Source of the DNA: Euclidia mi
Lineage: Eukaryota > Arthropoda > Insecta > Lepidoptera > Erebidae
DNA length: 64,000 bases
Assembly: GCA_944739405.2 (NCBI GenBank)
Contig: OX123186.2
Location: 86,407,034 to 86,471,033, forward strand
Direction of reading: 5' to 3'
A program made the position numbers and the translations under genes. Numbering within the stretch: position 1 is the stretch's first letter; each line of letters opens with the position of its first letter. Below are positions 22,201 to 33,717 of the stretch, piece after piece. The notes below the pieces were generated by a model. That model worked only from the letters and a program-made list of their open reading frames with translations. It made no database searches and had not been told where the DNA came from.

Positions 22201-22617
22201 TCCCTCCCGAAGTTAGGACGTCCAGTAGCCGTGCCACGTTCAAATTTAGAGTTCGCCAGCTTTTGTATAGCAAATTGTCGGAAGCTTCTCAGTAGCACTT
22301 TGTAACTTACTTGTTAGCAGTCTATCTTTTTAAACAAAATATTTTCATGTGTATATATGTATTATATATATGTATATATACCTATATTTATATATGTATT
22401 TATTTTATATGTATTTATGGATATTTTATGTATTAAAATTTAAATCATAAGTATGTATTATGTTGCGTATTCTCCTTAATTTTACTCTGTTGTAGTACAC
22501 ACCTGCCATGATCATCTCTGCATCACCTAAAGGTTGACTGGGAGAAAATGCCTATAGGCATTAAGTCCGCCTTGTGCAATGTATTTTGCAGGAAGTTTTT
22601 AAATAAATAAATAAATA
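22201..22617 (+). pseudogene. LINE A C-terminal end and 3' UTR
   Basis: Immediately after the duplication, the frame reads PPEVRTSSSRATFKFRVRQL and stops after EASQ at about 22294. The 3' UTR carries a TATATG-rich run at 22350-22410 and the tail near 22605. Confidence 0.8.
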
Positions 22618-23485
22618 TTGCTATTTATCTTTTCTATGTAGCTAAAACTCTCCAATATACTAATATTCTCAGCTGATCCATGATAGAAACCGAAATTTCG
22701 AGAAAATAATTCATCGAACCCACTGAACGAAAAGCTAGCTCATAGCATAAAACTGTTTACACCAGTATACGAGCAACAGTACTAGGTAAGCTAAAGATAC
22801 ACTACAAAGTTTCGGATACTTTGTTTTGTTGTTTATGAAGCTCCCCGTAGGTTTATTGAAACAATGTTTCAGCTTCAATGGTGTTGATAGGTAGGAAACT
22901 AAATAAAGTACTTCTATTATTAAATGTTTATCGTAATACATACCTCTTGCCGTGGTTTTTGGGTACCTAACGGGTGCGTTTGGTACAGTTTTTGTACACA
23001 TTTTGTTTGCACCCTTCCGATAGCCGAGAGATTAAAGGATAAATACTGAAGAATAGCAAATTATAAATGGTAACTTGATAGAGTCAATTAAAAGGCCACG
23101 CTGTTTTAGGTGAAGATAAATTTGAATTTTACGCTTTTTCGAGAGGATAGATGAGATTTTATGTTTAAAACTGAATAAAAGCCTATTTTGATATTACGCA
23201 GAGTTCAACGGTGCCTGAGGAATACAACGGCTGTTTTGCTTGCGTCAAGGGTTTCAATTTTTCGAATTTGATTAGCTAGAAATATTTTCAGGCATGATGG
23301 ATCTTATTCTTCGTTTGATCCCTTTTTTTGTGAATACACACTTTTGCATATATAATATTGGTAATTTATACATTCACTAGACTTTGCCTGGGGGAATCAC
23401 ACTCCTCAACGTTTTTCAGGTATCACACTACTTATTGGTGAAACCGTACAAAAATCCATTTGGTAGTTTTGAGGTTATCGCATAT
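22618..23485. other. intergenic with diffuse repeat
   Basis: No supported gene. 23370-23490 carries 'gaaaccgtacaaaaatcc', related to 16765-16930. Confidence 0.5.
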
Positions 23486-23953
23486 CAATGTAGGTACAAA
23501 ATGACGAGGCAAATATTACTATGACACGTCGTCGAAATGCAATGTTTTATCTTTTCTATTCTGCTTCGAAAAATATTCGGTAACAACTATAATTCTCAAT
23601 TATTCAGCTATAAACTTATATTATAAAAACTAGAGAATAGCAATCTCTATAGTCTTAGTCTATTTGTAGCTCCACACGATACGCACGAGGTTTTATTAGT
23701 ATGTGAATTTGTTCATCAATTAAGTCGCCATACCTACGGCCCGAGTTCTGCGTACATTTCATACAAATTTACATAATGAAATTGGCCTCGTATGCACCGG
23801 CCTTCTGACGCCACATAGTTATTTATTTTGAATGACGGCTCAATTTTGCCACGTATAAAAGGTCATTTTATTAACGCCAGGTATTGGAGACTCGATTATA
23901 AAACTTGGTAGTTCATGTCGACGGATTTATGTTTTATTTCCTTTTGGATACGA
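23486..23953 (-). repeat. dispersed repeat, copy 2 (inverted to 5062-5525)
   Basis: The reverse complement of this segment aligns with 5062-5525 across its length, with shared landmarks 'tcgacatgaactaccaa' and 'gaaggccggtgcatacga'. The two copies lie 18 kb apart in opposite orientation. Confidence 0.85.
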
Positions 23954-24281
23954 TATAAAGTTATGACGATATATACCTACGATATATAGGCACACGTATC
24001 ATTGACTACTTATAAAACTTAGTGTTTATGCTGCGGTTGTGTAATTTTGAATATAATAACGTCTTGAGGTCATCGTAATACCACTGTTTGCTGCATGATA
24101 TTATAACTTATTTATTCATTCTACACATATAATTAAGCATCGGCCTGCTGTCAATAAATACTTGAATACTATTACCAATTTACTAATAAGAAATCAATAA
24201 CTACCCAAGTGAGACCAATATCCACAGAAATGCAGTCATACAAAGACTTATTGAGCGCAATTAGAGTAGATCATCATCGGG

Positions 24282-24345
24282 AAATTCAACTGATATACAA
24301 GGAGCATTCTTAGCACAAAAGAAATGCATCAGAGCTATTTTGCCG
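24282..24345 (+). pseudogene. LINE C-terminal fragment, left piece
   Basis: GNSTDIQGAFLAQKKCIRAI is the post-polymerase signature of Jockey/CR1-like LINEs. It is cut off by the left terminal repeat of the inserted element. Confidence 0.75.
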
Positions 24346-25100
24346 TCCTTACGAAAAGTGCAATAACAAGGTCAAACCTGATTTTGAGAAAAAAGCGGGT
24401 AAAGATTTTATTTTTGTTTTGTTTGTATCTCCAACACTATACAAGGTATCGGATTGAAACTTTTACTACATGATGTAAAACAATGTAGAGAATATTATGT
24501 GATACTTAATGTTTGTGCCCGCATTTATTCCCGGTATAAAAACCAATAAATAAAATAATGTTAAGTATTATTACTATGTAGAAATAATAATTACTAGTCA
24601 TAACCGCAATAAGTCACCTACTTATTGCACTAATGGTTAGGAAACCGACATGATGCATTTTTGCGTAGCAATTCTTATTTTTTATTTAACTGCTTCCTAA
24701 ACAAATGTGCACTAAGTTTACTATTTATTGCGATTTTCATTAGTAAGAGAAAAAATTCAAACGACAAGTTTTAACTTGTTACTATTAGAAAAACGGAGAT
24801 GTTACACTTTTATGTTAAATACCTATGAATAAACAGAAGTTTGCAAAGCATTATTTTTCCTCTCACCGATTTAGTATGAAACTGTTTTCGGTAAAGCCAA
24901 GTCTACTCATCATATCTGCATTCAGATTTGTTATGAAAATAATGTGAAATCGGTTATAATTCTATGAATAAAAATAATTAAAATATTAAATCCTTTTATT
25001 TCAAATTAAAAAAGTACAATTACAATGGGAATCACTTCGCTATCTCACTTATTAATTCTGGTCTATTATCCAGCATTTAAAGTTCAACGGTTACTAATAC

Positions 25101-26330
25101 TCTGTCAAGAAAGTACCGGGATTAACATCAATAATACACAAACTGTTTGTTATTAATCCAAATTTATTTTATTACCTTCAAAGTATGCTCCTTTAGAAAC
25201 GATACACTTACGCCAACGAATAATCCAATCATCAAAACTTTTTGAAACGCTGTTTCTGGAATTGGGTTCAGTTCTCGCCGCGAATTCTCCTATACGTCTT
25301 CTACCGATTGAACACGGGTTCCACGAAGTGGTAATTTGTGTTTAGTAAAAAGAAAAAATTCAGCTGGGGCCATATCTGGTGAATGTGGTGGTGGTTCAAT
25401 AGTATTTGTTGAGTGTTTAGTCTAAAATTCGTTCAGAATAATGGCCTTGTGCAAAGGCGCATTATTGTGGTGCAAAATCCTAGATTTTTTTTTCTACAAA
25501 AATGGTCTTTTTCTTCGAATTTTCTCTCACAAACGCCGCATAACGCTCAAATAATATTCATTATTTACCGTTTGATCTTTGGCAAGAATTCCAAGTACAC
25601 AACACCGCGATAGTCAAATAAAAGACTTTGGCGTGGTTTTTCCGGTTTCGGTTCAGTTGAAAGGCGTCACTCCGAAGTTTGTTGACTAGTTTACATGTAA
25701 AACGTGTAAACCTACGTCTCGTCACCAGTAACAATGCGTTTCATGAATGCTAAGTCGGAATTAACTCGTTCTAGGATGTCCTCAGCGACACTCATGCAAT
25801 TTAGTTTTTGGAGAAAATCCAGGTCTTTTGGGACTAACCGAGCGGCAATATGTTTCATACCCAAATGATTAATTAAAATGATACGGATCGACTCGTGAGA
25901 TACAGAAAATTCGGCGGCTATCTCCCTCAAAGTTGAATAAGGATTTTCGGTCACTGCTTCCTTCACTTTTGCGGTGTTAATTTTAGTTGCAGGCGTTGAT
26001 GGCCTACCAGAGCGAGGCAAATCTTCCATCACATCTCGACCGCTTTTGAACGCTTTGTACCACTCATAAGCACGAGTCGAGTTTTTGATAAAGTCCATTC
26101 ACCGTAAGCCTTCTGTAACATTTTCATTGACTCCGAACATGAAATTCCATTGGTAATGCAAAATTTAAGACAAACTCTTTTTTCGATGTTTTTGTCCATT
26201 ATGAAATTCGCAATACACACTAGATATGATATAACTAAAAACAGCACTGTATTTAATATAACTAATAGATGCAACTCAAACTCCACGCCAAAATGGAAAA
26301 CAATTGTGCCAATATAATATCAGTCTAATC
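25101..26330 (-). mobile_element. decayed mariner element
   Basis: It has a mariner-type end ('tctgtcaagaaagtaccggg') at the left and a broken transposase gene on the minus strand. I could not find the matching right end, so that boundary is approximate. Confidence 0.7.
25180..26199 (-). pseudogene. mariner transposase remnant, catalytic residues lost
   Basis: The start at 26199 reads MDKNIEKRVCLKFCITNGIS. After a frameshift near 26098 it continues TRAYEWYKAFKSGRDVMEDL, LPRSGRPSTPAT and RIVTGDET, where a TAG replaces the expected W codon. Further downstream, in several frames, are HHNNAPLHKAI (expected HHDNAP) and HSPDMAPAEFFLF (expected APCDF). The second catalytic aspartate is N and the third E, and there are many stops. 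It is clearly dead. Confidence 0.88.
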
Positions 26331-27042
26331 TTTTTTATTTTTGCGCGAAATATGTTACTACCCTCTTACCCCCTAACCTCCTGGTGCTTGTTATAATCGC
26401 AATAAATTGTGAATTTATTGCAAATGATATCGCGTAGGTATTATTATGTGTATTCATTTACTCTTCCTAGAAATAAATGCAATATATATCTACTTACTAA
26501 ATCAATTTTAGTATCCTTCCCATAATTATTAATAAGGTCCCTTAAGATAACTGCAATAACTCAAGCTTATTGTACTTATTACTAGTAAATGAGAATCACA
26601 AGTAACGGAATATGGTAATTATAAATGCAGTAACTCTACTAATTGCAGAAATAATTAGTACATTATTTAATACCGTAAATAAGGATCCCTATCATATCTG
26701 CAATAACTCAAACATATTGCACTTATAACTAGTAAATGAATATTACAAATTACGAACTATGCTAATTATAAATATAGTATACTATAATTATTGCAGATAT
26801 AGTTAGTAAAATTTCTTAATAGCGTGAGTAAGTTATTCTTATCTATAGTTATTTCGGTCATGATATGTAACTCATAAAGAATTGACCTAGATATTGCAGT
26901 TAGGCTTAGTATTAAAACCCGCTGCGTCATAGATACGTAAAAAGTGTCTTAAAATAATATATAGCTCTCGTTCTGCCAATTCCGAATATGTACTTAACTC
27001 AATTCGGTGCAAAACTTGAGTTATTGCACTTTTCGTAAGGAC

Positions 27043-27401
27043 GGCAGCATTGCTGGTATACCACCCTGGGAGTCGTGTAAACCTTTGTTTAAAATATTGT
27101 AGAATATTAACGCTAACAGGTATGTTCATCCTCGAGACAGCTAAGTTTGTAAAACAAAACCCTAATCTGTTCAAGAAAGCAAAATACCAATATGCTCGTA
27201 ATACCAGGAATCCAGACAGAATAGTGTTGCCTAAAGTTCCTAGAACAACACTGTATCTAAAAAATTGTACTGCAATTTGTGGGCGTATCTATAATGCCTT
27301 ACCCGAAGATATAAAAAATATGCCATTTCACATTTTCTGTAAAAAGCTGGCTAATAGAAAGATCATTTTATTAATAACCAGAATTGTTCAAATGATGTAA
27401 T
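27043..27401 (+). pseudogene. LINE C-terminal fragment, right piece
   Basis: The reading gives ILTLTGMFILETAKFVKQNP, LPKVPRTTLYLKNC and GRIYNALPEDIKNMPFHIF before a TAA at 27399. This is the tail of the LINE protein whose left piece ends at 24345. Confidence 0.8.
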
Positions 27402-27590
27402 CAATACAACCTAACAGTTTCACTCCTATATATATAATATTATTGTTATTTCTATAGTAATGGACATAATCATATTTTGCATGTCTTAAATGACAAAATG
27501 TCTAAGGACTCAAATTTGAATTGTATTCCATCTATATGTACCTACTGACATTTTACGCAAATACAATTTCATTTCATTTCATAGAAATAT

Positions 27591-29029
27591 CCACTGTAAT
27601 TGCGTCACTTCCAAACAAGATTAAACAGATTTAGTCTATTGAAACTAAGGATTGAACGGAGTCAGTTGATTCAGCTACTAATTGTCAAGTACTCGTTATA
27701 AATGAAATGAAAATTGTTTCGGAACAACGCTTCGTCTCGTGATCGATGCGAAATGTTCTATGCTGCTACCGAACTTGATTGTAGGCTTTCAAGTTAATTG
27801 ATTGGAAATGAAAATTTAGGTGTCGGGACACAATTGGTTGAGGAAGTCGCTGTATAGATGAAAGTGGTGTAAACTATTAGGTTACAGAATGTTGAGGTTA
27901 AACCCATTATCGCGATGAGGAATATTATTAGTATAAGTAATTGAAGATGACGATGATGGATAGTTTAGTCGAGACATCTGGAGGAAATGGAATTGAGTCC
28001 CACGGCACGCACCACTAACTTTTCAAAGTTACAACGTGTATTCATTTGCCGCCACAAGTCGACATTAATTATGAAGAAGGTGCCCATTTCTTTGCACGAG
28101 GCAGAACTAATTACCAACATAGTAGCTAAACTGATCGTAACTGAACAGAACAGCCTTAGTACCTGACTGCGCGAAATACATATTACATATAATTTGTATC
28201 TTTCCCTTGCAGGAAGTAATCTGTACTCAAAATACAAAGTATACATTATTGACAAGTAACCAAACAGAAAGCCCGAATCAACTAAACATATTGAACCTTT
28301 CACCGAACCAATATATAAAACTTATACAAGAGCAATAAAAAGAATATCGGCGCACTCGAGCATTTCATTCCTTCGGTTAGCGTCAGCATATAAAAGCCTA
28401 TGATTCTGAACACCCGGCTCGACATTAAGACCGCGTGAATGTCCTATGTCCGATTTTTCTTTGCTAATAACCTACTTCGATAGCGATTGAGAGCAAGACT
28501 TCAATTTCTGGGTCACGTTATTGAGATTTCCGTACAAGCATTCTCGAGAGTCATGTTGAAAATTATTTACCAAGTTAAAAGGGAACATAATGTCGCATAT
28601 TTGTTGAGGTCCAGCATATGGATACTAATCTTTAGAGAGTTTAGATAAAATATGAAAAAGAAAACATAGCTGAGTTAATAATAATTATCAGAAACACGTG
28701 GCAAGTATCTGCTATTTTATATTATTTTCTTTCTACATTTTATATACTATTTTCTGTACAAGAAGACGTATGAATTGATGGGTAATAGGGATATTTGTCT
28801 CTCGTGGATCTCAATAATAAACAAGCAGGAAAAATAATGTTTGGCAGCTGAAGCCCATTCCTATTTAATACCATCTTCAATTGGTTGATTTTTTATTTAC
28901 TTTTCCTCAATATTGTATACTGTATTGTCCAGATGAGTTATATAACATTGTGATATTTTGAAAAGTTGTCTATTACACCTTTCAGGAATTACTATTATTA
29001 TAGGGTAAATCAATGTGCTTCATTAGAGG
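27591..29029. other. intergenic, no recognised feature
   Basis: No gene supported. The ORF at 27965-28303 (minus) does not resemble a family I know and looks like chance. Confidence 0.45.
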
Positions 29030-29187
29030 TCTGGAGTGATAACGTAGCGCAAGGTGCTGTCTGGCTAGCTGAAGTAACGATCTATGCAACGTAGCTCCCA
29101 GTGATCAGACACTAAGAGTTGGAAATCGAGCTCTGTGGCATGCCATTGGAAAGGCCTATAACCAGTAGTATACAACGGCAGGCTCAG
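29030..29187 (+). mobile_element. RTE LINE 3' fragment
   Basis: It parallels 41870-41990 of the RTE element: 'tggagtgataacg...gctctgtggcatgccattgg' and 'ggcctataaccagtagtata', ending 'cggcaggctc'. It is 5'-truncated and diverged. Confidence 0.7.
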
Positions 29188-29392
29188 TGCAGATCAGATA
29201 GTTTTCCTATATTGTATAGCCCTGTCACAATTTCTAGAAGGCTAATCTTTAAACAACTTTCAACATTACAGGCCTACGGAGTTGTCTACGCGAAAGCTAC
29301 GTCGCAAGATAAATTATGGCGTAGCAAAACTGCACTATTGCCGCTACAATGATTTAGCGTAGCAAAGATTCCCAGTGTTTATGTTTCTATTA

Positions 29393-29826
29393 GGCCGCTA
29401 CCTTGAATTTTGCGTGCAGCGAGGCGGTGGCGGCGGCGGCGCGGGAGCGGCAGTATCTAATGCAAAAATCAAATGGAGCGGCCCTCGAAAACAGCGGCGC
29501 GGCAGCGGCGCGTCGCGTCGGCGGGCAACGAGCGGTGCACTCCAGTCAAGCGGTGACCGCCCGCGCGTCTGCATTGCAGTGTTGTCCAATTTATTTTTGT
29601 GACTAATGACTATTTTTGAATCAAAAAGAGGTTGTCGTTCCTGTTCAGACATTTCGTTCGCGAATAAAAATAAATATCTCGACTACACAACCATGAACAA
29701 AACACTACGCCGCTATAGTGCCGCGCGATCTGCTCGCTGGTTTCGAGAACGGGTCGGCGTTGCCCGCACCGCTCCCGCGCCGCCACCGCCTCCGCCCCGC
29801 TGCACGCAAGATTCGAGGCAGAGGCC
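29393..29826. mobile_element. GC-rich TIR element 1 (434 bp)
   Basis: Imperfect terminal inverted repeats of about 57 bases begin GGCCGCTACCTTGAATTTTG on the left and GGCCTCTGCCTCGAATCTTG on the right strand. The left flank is TTA and the right flank TAA. GGCGGC-rich arms generate spurious ORFs. The next element abuts the same TAA. Confidence 0.87.
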
Positions 29827-29829
29827 TAA

Positions 29830-30418
29830 AGTCAGGATCAAACCAACGCGTTCAGATCGCGTCCACGGTGGCGTGCGCGGTGGCGATTATTGCGCGTGCA
29901 AAAGTTGTGCACACTGTCACGTTCGCTCAGGCGTTCACCAGGCTGTAGTCGCGTCACTAAAATGCTGTCTGATACAGACAGTGAAATTGAAGAAGTTTTA
30001 CTTCCGTCTGCTATTATTGAAGACGAAGAGGAACAAGAAGTGAACTTGAGGTGGGTATGATAATTATACAGTGCCAGTGAAGTAAATACCTACCATCATT
30101 CGATAACGCCTTATCAGAATGAGACGTATCATACAACAATGGGTATTTGTGGAATTAATTTATAATTTCTTCCGTTTCCACCATACTTAAAATCTACAAA
30201 AACACAGTTTCCTCAACAAATAATAGCTGCGTGCAGCGCCCTAACGCAACAAGCGCGATCTGATCGCCACCGCCGCGTGCAGACGCTGCACCGGACGCCG
30301 CGTGCAATCCGAGGACGCGTAGATGTGAACACCGCGCTATAAGTTCGTACACAACATCTGATCGCCACCGCGCACGCCACCGCGGACGCAAGCTGAACGC
30401 GTTGGTTTGATCCTGGCT
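29830..30418. mobile_element. GC-rich TIR element 2 (589 bp), TAA duplication
   Basis: Ends read AGTCAGGATCAAACCAACGC and, inverted, AGCCAGGATCAAACCAACGC, with arms of about 57 bases. TAA is duplicated at 29827-29829 and 30419-30421. A three-base TAA duplication fits PIF/Harbinger-type elements. Inner GC-rich sub-repeats ('gatcgccaccgc') recur. No transposase. Confidence 0.87.
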
Positions 30419-30707
30419 TAATATATGTGCTGACGCAGTTATGTTTATGTACCCAAGTAGTTTATGTTGTTTAGTTGTAATTGTTTTAAATGAATTACTT
30501 CTTTTGTGCGTTTGGATAGTATGTTACAGTACAGTATTTTTTTAGTATATTTATATATAAGTTATTTTTTTGGTATTACTCGGAGGACGTGTATTTCACT
30601 TCAATTACATTTTTATTTATTTAGTACATATTTATATGTTAATATTATTGCATGTTAAATACCCTTTTATATTACTGTAATAATTGCTATATTTATATTA
30701 TTATCCT

Positions 30708-31825
30708 ATGGCGTCTAAATTGTTTAAAGTTGGTTTCTTAAACGCCGGCTCTCTGAGTACCAATCACGATAATTTTTTGTTTACAATGCATCAGCAGGCG
30801 GCTGATATAGTTGGTATATATGAAACATGGTTGCGGCACGGTGAGGAGGCGCGAGCACCGTGTGTTCCAGAGTATAAACTCAAGCATACTCCGAGACCCT
30901 TATGGATTCGTGAAGGCCGTGGAGGTGGAATAGGATTCTACATTAGACGTGGCCTTACCGTCAGTACCGTCTGCCATCCAATACATCGGTCTGTTGAACA
31001 AATGTGGTTAAGGGTTAGAATAAATCACAACAAGGTGATTATAGGTACGGCATGTAGGCCACCTTGGCTTGATGCGAGCCTCTTTTTAATGCGATTATGG
31101 ATACGATTGGGGCCTTGTCAGATTATGACTATTTAATACTTTTAGGAGATTTTAACGTTGATTTCACTTAGAAGTTTGACATTAAAACCTTACTATTTAA
31201 TACTTTTGTCAATTGTTTAGGTTTAACTCAAGTTTTCTCTAACCCAACCCACTTTACAGCAACTTTTTTTAGCAGTACATTAATTGATGCTGTCTGCACT
31301 AACGCTCATGTACGCAATGTAACTGTGAGTTCAGTGGGAGTTTATAATGGCCATGCATTTATAACAACCGAACTTACGTTTCGTAAGCCAGAAATTCCAC
31401 CTAAAATAATATCCTATAGACCGTTTAAGGACATAGATATGGAACAATTTGACAAAGATGTTGTTACTGTTGACTGAAGCAAAATACAAGCATTAGATGA
31501 TGTAGATGATATGGTCAGTGACTTTTCAAAGATAGTTAATACTATTTTTGACCCACATGCGCCGACTTAGACTAAAATTCTTCGTGAGTTGCCCGCACCT
31601 TGGCTGACTGACAAGGTAAAACTAATGATGAAGCTTCGTGATAGGGCCTTGAATAGGGCAAAAAATAGCAACTTGCCTCAGCGTAAACATTATTATAAAG
31701 AGTTAAAGAAACAAGTCGAACTAGCTAATCATAATGAAAGGAAATGTTATTTTAGGTATAATAAAATGAAGAATCCTAGACAATTATGGAAGAATTTAAG
31801 AGCCCATTCCTTCAAAGCCCTCTGA
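30708..31825 (+). pseudogene. LINE endonuclease and linker, broken
   Basis: From MASKLFKVGFLNAGSL the APE-type endonuclease reads YETWLRHGEEARAP, REGRGGGIGFYIRRG and GTACRPPWLD. After a frameshift near 31110 it reads LLGDFNVDF, then TLIDAVCTNAHVRN and GHAFITTEL, with in-frame stops. The linker LPAPWLTDKVKLMMKLRDRA follows to 31825. All catalytic-region landmarks are recognisable, but the gene is dead. Confidence 0.83.
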
Positions 31826-31882
31826 TATTCCTAAACAAGTTGGCGATGCTAACCAAATAAACAACCACTTCTTGAACATACC

Positions 31883-32380
31883 ATGTATAGACTACGAAAT
31901 TATATAAGTACGGACCTTCGTATACAGCTTTGTGACTCGCTTGTTTTGTCCAAGTTCAATTATCTTGACGTGGTGTATGGACCTAGACTACTGGCCAAGA
32001 CTGCTAGTTTGATTCAAAGAGTGCAGAATGCGTGTGCGCGTTATTGTTATAATATTCCGAAGAGATCTCACGTAACTCAATTTCTAAACACAGGAAATAT
32101 TTTAAAAATGAATTCGCGACGGGAGTTGCATCTAGCCGCACTCATGTTTGGGATTATTAAGTTCAGACAGCCAGGATACTTATACGACAAATTAGATTGG
32201 ATGGAAAGAGATAGGCAATATAGTAGCAGAGATGTATCTTTACCGTTACGTATACCTCGACATAGAACCACAGCATTTAGGGGCGGTTTCCGCTATAATG
32301 CAACAAAATCCTAGAATAATTTGCCACCACCGATTCGAAATCTCAAAAAATTGATTAATTTTAAATCTAAACTTAAGGTA
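31883..32380 (+). pseudogene. LINE C-terminal region after polymerase deletion
   Basis: It reads MYRLRNYISTDLRIQLCDSL, LIQRVQNACARYCYNIPKRS and SLPLRIPRHRTTAFRGGFRY, then a TAG at about 32312 and NNLPPPIRNLKKLINFKSKL. This corresponds to the end of the LINE protein. The polymerase palm motifs are absent. Confidence 0.8.
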
Positions 32381-32552
32381 GTTTTGCTAATTCGACAAAA
32401 ATCCAGCATTTTATAAATAGTCATTGCATTGTCAATTCGGTACATGGCCGCCACTCCAGAGCGTAAGTTAAAGTAAATAGTTTACTTATGTATACTGAAT
32501 TATTATTCGTTTGTATTTTATCGCTTAATAATTTATTATTGTATTAATTTAT

Positions 32553-32622
32553 TATTGTAATATATATATATATATATATGTTTAGGTAAATATAAATGAC
32601 ACAGCTATATATATATATAGAT
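32553..32622. repeat. TA microsatellites
   Basis: Runs of TA at 32553-32580 and 32604-32622. Confidence 0.95.
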
Positions 32623-32639
32623 GTCCCCTTCATCACAAT

Positions 32640-32860
32640 GTTGATCAAGCGTGCCATATAAGTAGTTTTTGTTTGATCCGTTTTCACTTGTTGATCCGGC
32701 CATGATTTCTTGATCCATTGCGAGCACCCAATTCTCATGTGGCTCCCTTCGGATCAACTAACGCCAACGCCGTTGCTTATAATAATTACGCCATTTTTAT
32801 ACAAATCCACACATTAGATATTTTAGATTTACTTGATCCGATTCAAATGGGCCAATCGCA
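32640..32860. repeat. cluster of TTGATCC/GGATCAA words
   Basis: At least six copies of TTGATC(C/A) or its complement occur in about 200 bases. TGGCTCC occurs at about 32741. The same words recur in the large palindromic region at 33.6-37.8 kb. Confidence 0.6.
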
Positions 32861-33069
32861 GCGCAGTATTCTTCACGGAGAGCACTCATTGGTTCTTGGT
32901 CACTTTAATGTATTATTATTCTGTATTTCTTATCCATTCTCATAACTTGCGAATTTATTACATTAACTTGGTTTCTATGTCCATTTTCCAGCAGTATTTT
33001 GTTTCTTCGAAGTTTTTGGTTAAATATTTGTAGTAGGTAGGTACATTACATGTATTACCATTTAAAATA

Positions 33070-33205
33070 TCCCTATAAGCGGCAATAGGCTCGCCACCTA
33101 TTACGTGGGATGAAAACACTGGCGAAAAGTGGGCGTTTAATATGCTTCTGCCTACCCCTTCGGGGATACAGGCGTGAGTCTATGTATGTATGTATGTATG
33201 TAGGT
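33070..33205 (+). mobile_element. 5'-truncated SINE, 3' part
   Basis: 'gcggcaataggctcgccacc' to 'ggggatacaggcgtgagtct' followed by TATG repeats. It matches the body of the full SINE at 33718-33988 and the fragment at 44285. Confidence 0.8.
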
Positions 33206-33717
33206 ACATTACCTACCAGACAAAGTGGCGACCACTCAAATCTTTCAAAACTTCGCGAGGTAAAACGCGTTCGTCACCGTCTGGTTTATAGATGGGTCAT
33301 CATCATCATCCTCCGATCGTTATCCCGGTTGCATCCAGGCCTTTGCCTTGGAGCCCGGGCTCCGCTTTCTAGTCTAACCAGATTTGACTGAATATTAGTT
33401 TTCCACAGAGCGACTGTTTTCTTACTATAACATGTATTACCATTTAATTTAGGGCACGGAGGATGTGACTTTTTGTGGCTGGTCACCCATCTATAAACCA
33501 GACGGTGACGAACGCGCTTAACCTTGCGAATCGATAGATTCGAGCGGTTGCCACTTTGCCACGGGCCGCTCACTTTATATGCCACATGTCCGTACTTATT
33601 TGAATCCAAAACTTTATAATATACACCTGCTGGTCAATATTATGTGGCTCCAGGATTATGTTACTTGAGTATTTTTGTTTGAATATTTTAGCTTACTATT
33701 TAACACATAATTATATA

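Larger units (their letters stand above)
17170..22617 (+). mobile_element. LINE A (Jockey/CR1-like), interrupted by LINE B
   Basis: It contains an endonuclease, a reverse transcriptase and a C-terminal region in several frames. A 3' UTR ends '...ttaagtccgccttgtgcaat' and a tail of TAAA repeats near 22605. LINE B is inserted at 20423-22195. Removing it restores an in-frame LWNALPPEV motif. No ORF1 is seen, so the copy is either 5'-truncated or belongs to a family without one. The 5' limit is approximate. Confidence 0.85.
24346..27042. mobile_element. TIR element with sub-terminal GCAATAA words, 2.7 kb
   Basis: The ends are an inverted repeat of about 26 bases beginning GCCGTCCTTACGAAAAGTGC. 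Sub-terminal regions carry many GCAATAA/TTATTGC words, and a ~150-bp unit ('ctgcaataactcaa' to 'tggtaattataaat') is repeated twice at 26549-26850. No transposase of its own is seen. A mariner remnant sits in the middle. The exact target duplication is unclear. Confidence 0.7.
24270..27590 (+). mobile_element. LINE 3' fragment split by a 2.7-kb TIR element
   Basis: The reading GNSTDIQGAFLAQKKCIRAI ends at about 24340 and resumes at 27045 with AGIPPWESCKPLF-like sequence in several frames, then FVKQNPNLFKKAKYQYARN. The 3' UTR ends at 27590 with 'tacaatttcatttcatttca'. The upstream half of the LINE is missing. Confidence 0.75.
30430..32570 (+). mobile_element. LINE (CR1/Jockey-like) with internal deletion of the polymerase
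   Basis: A 5' region is followed by an endonuclease domain and then, after a linker, directly by the C-terminal region. The catalytic reverse transcriptase domain is missing between about 31823 and 31880. TA-repeat microsatellites follow at 32553-32580 and 32604-32622. Confidence 0.78.

Noticed and set aside
29375..30400. Several alanine/arginine-rich ORFs
   Set aside because: Frames open because of GC-rich transposon arms, with no protein motif.
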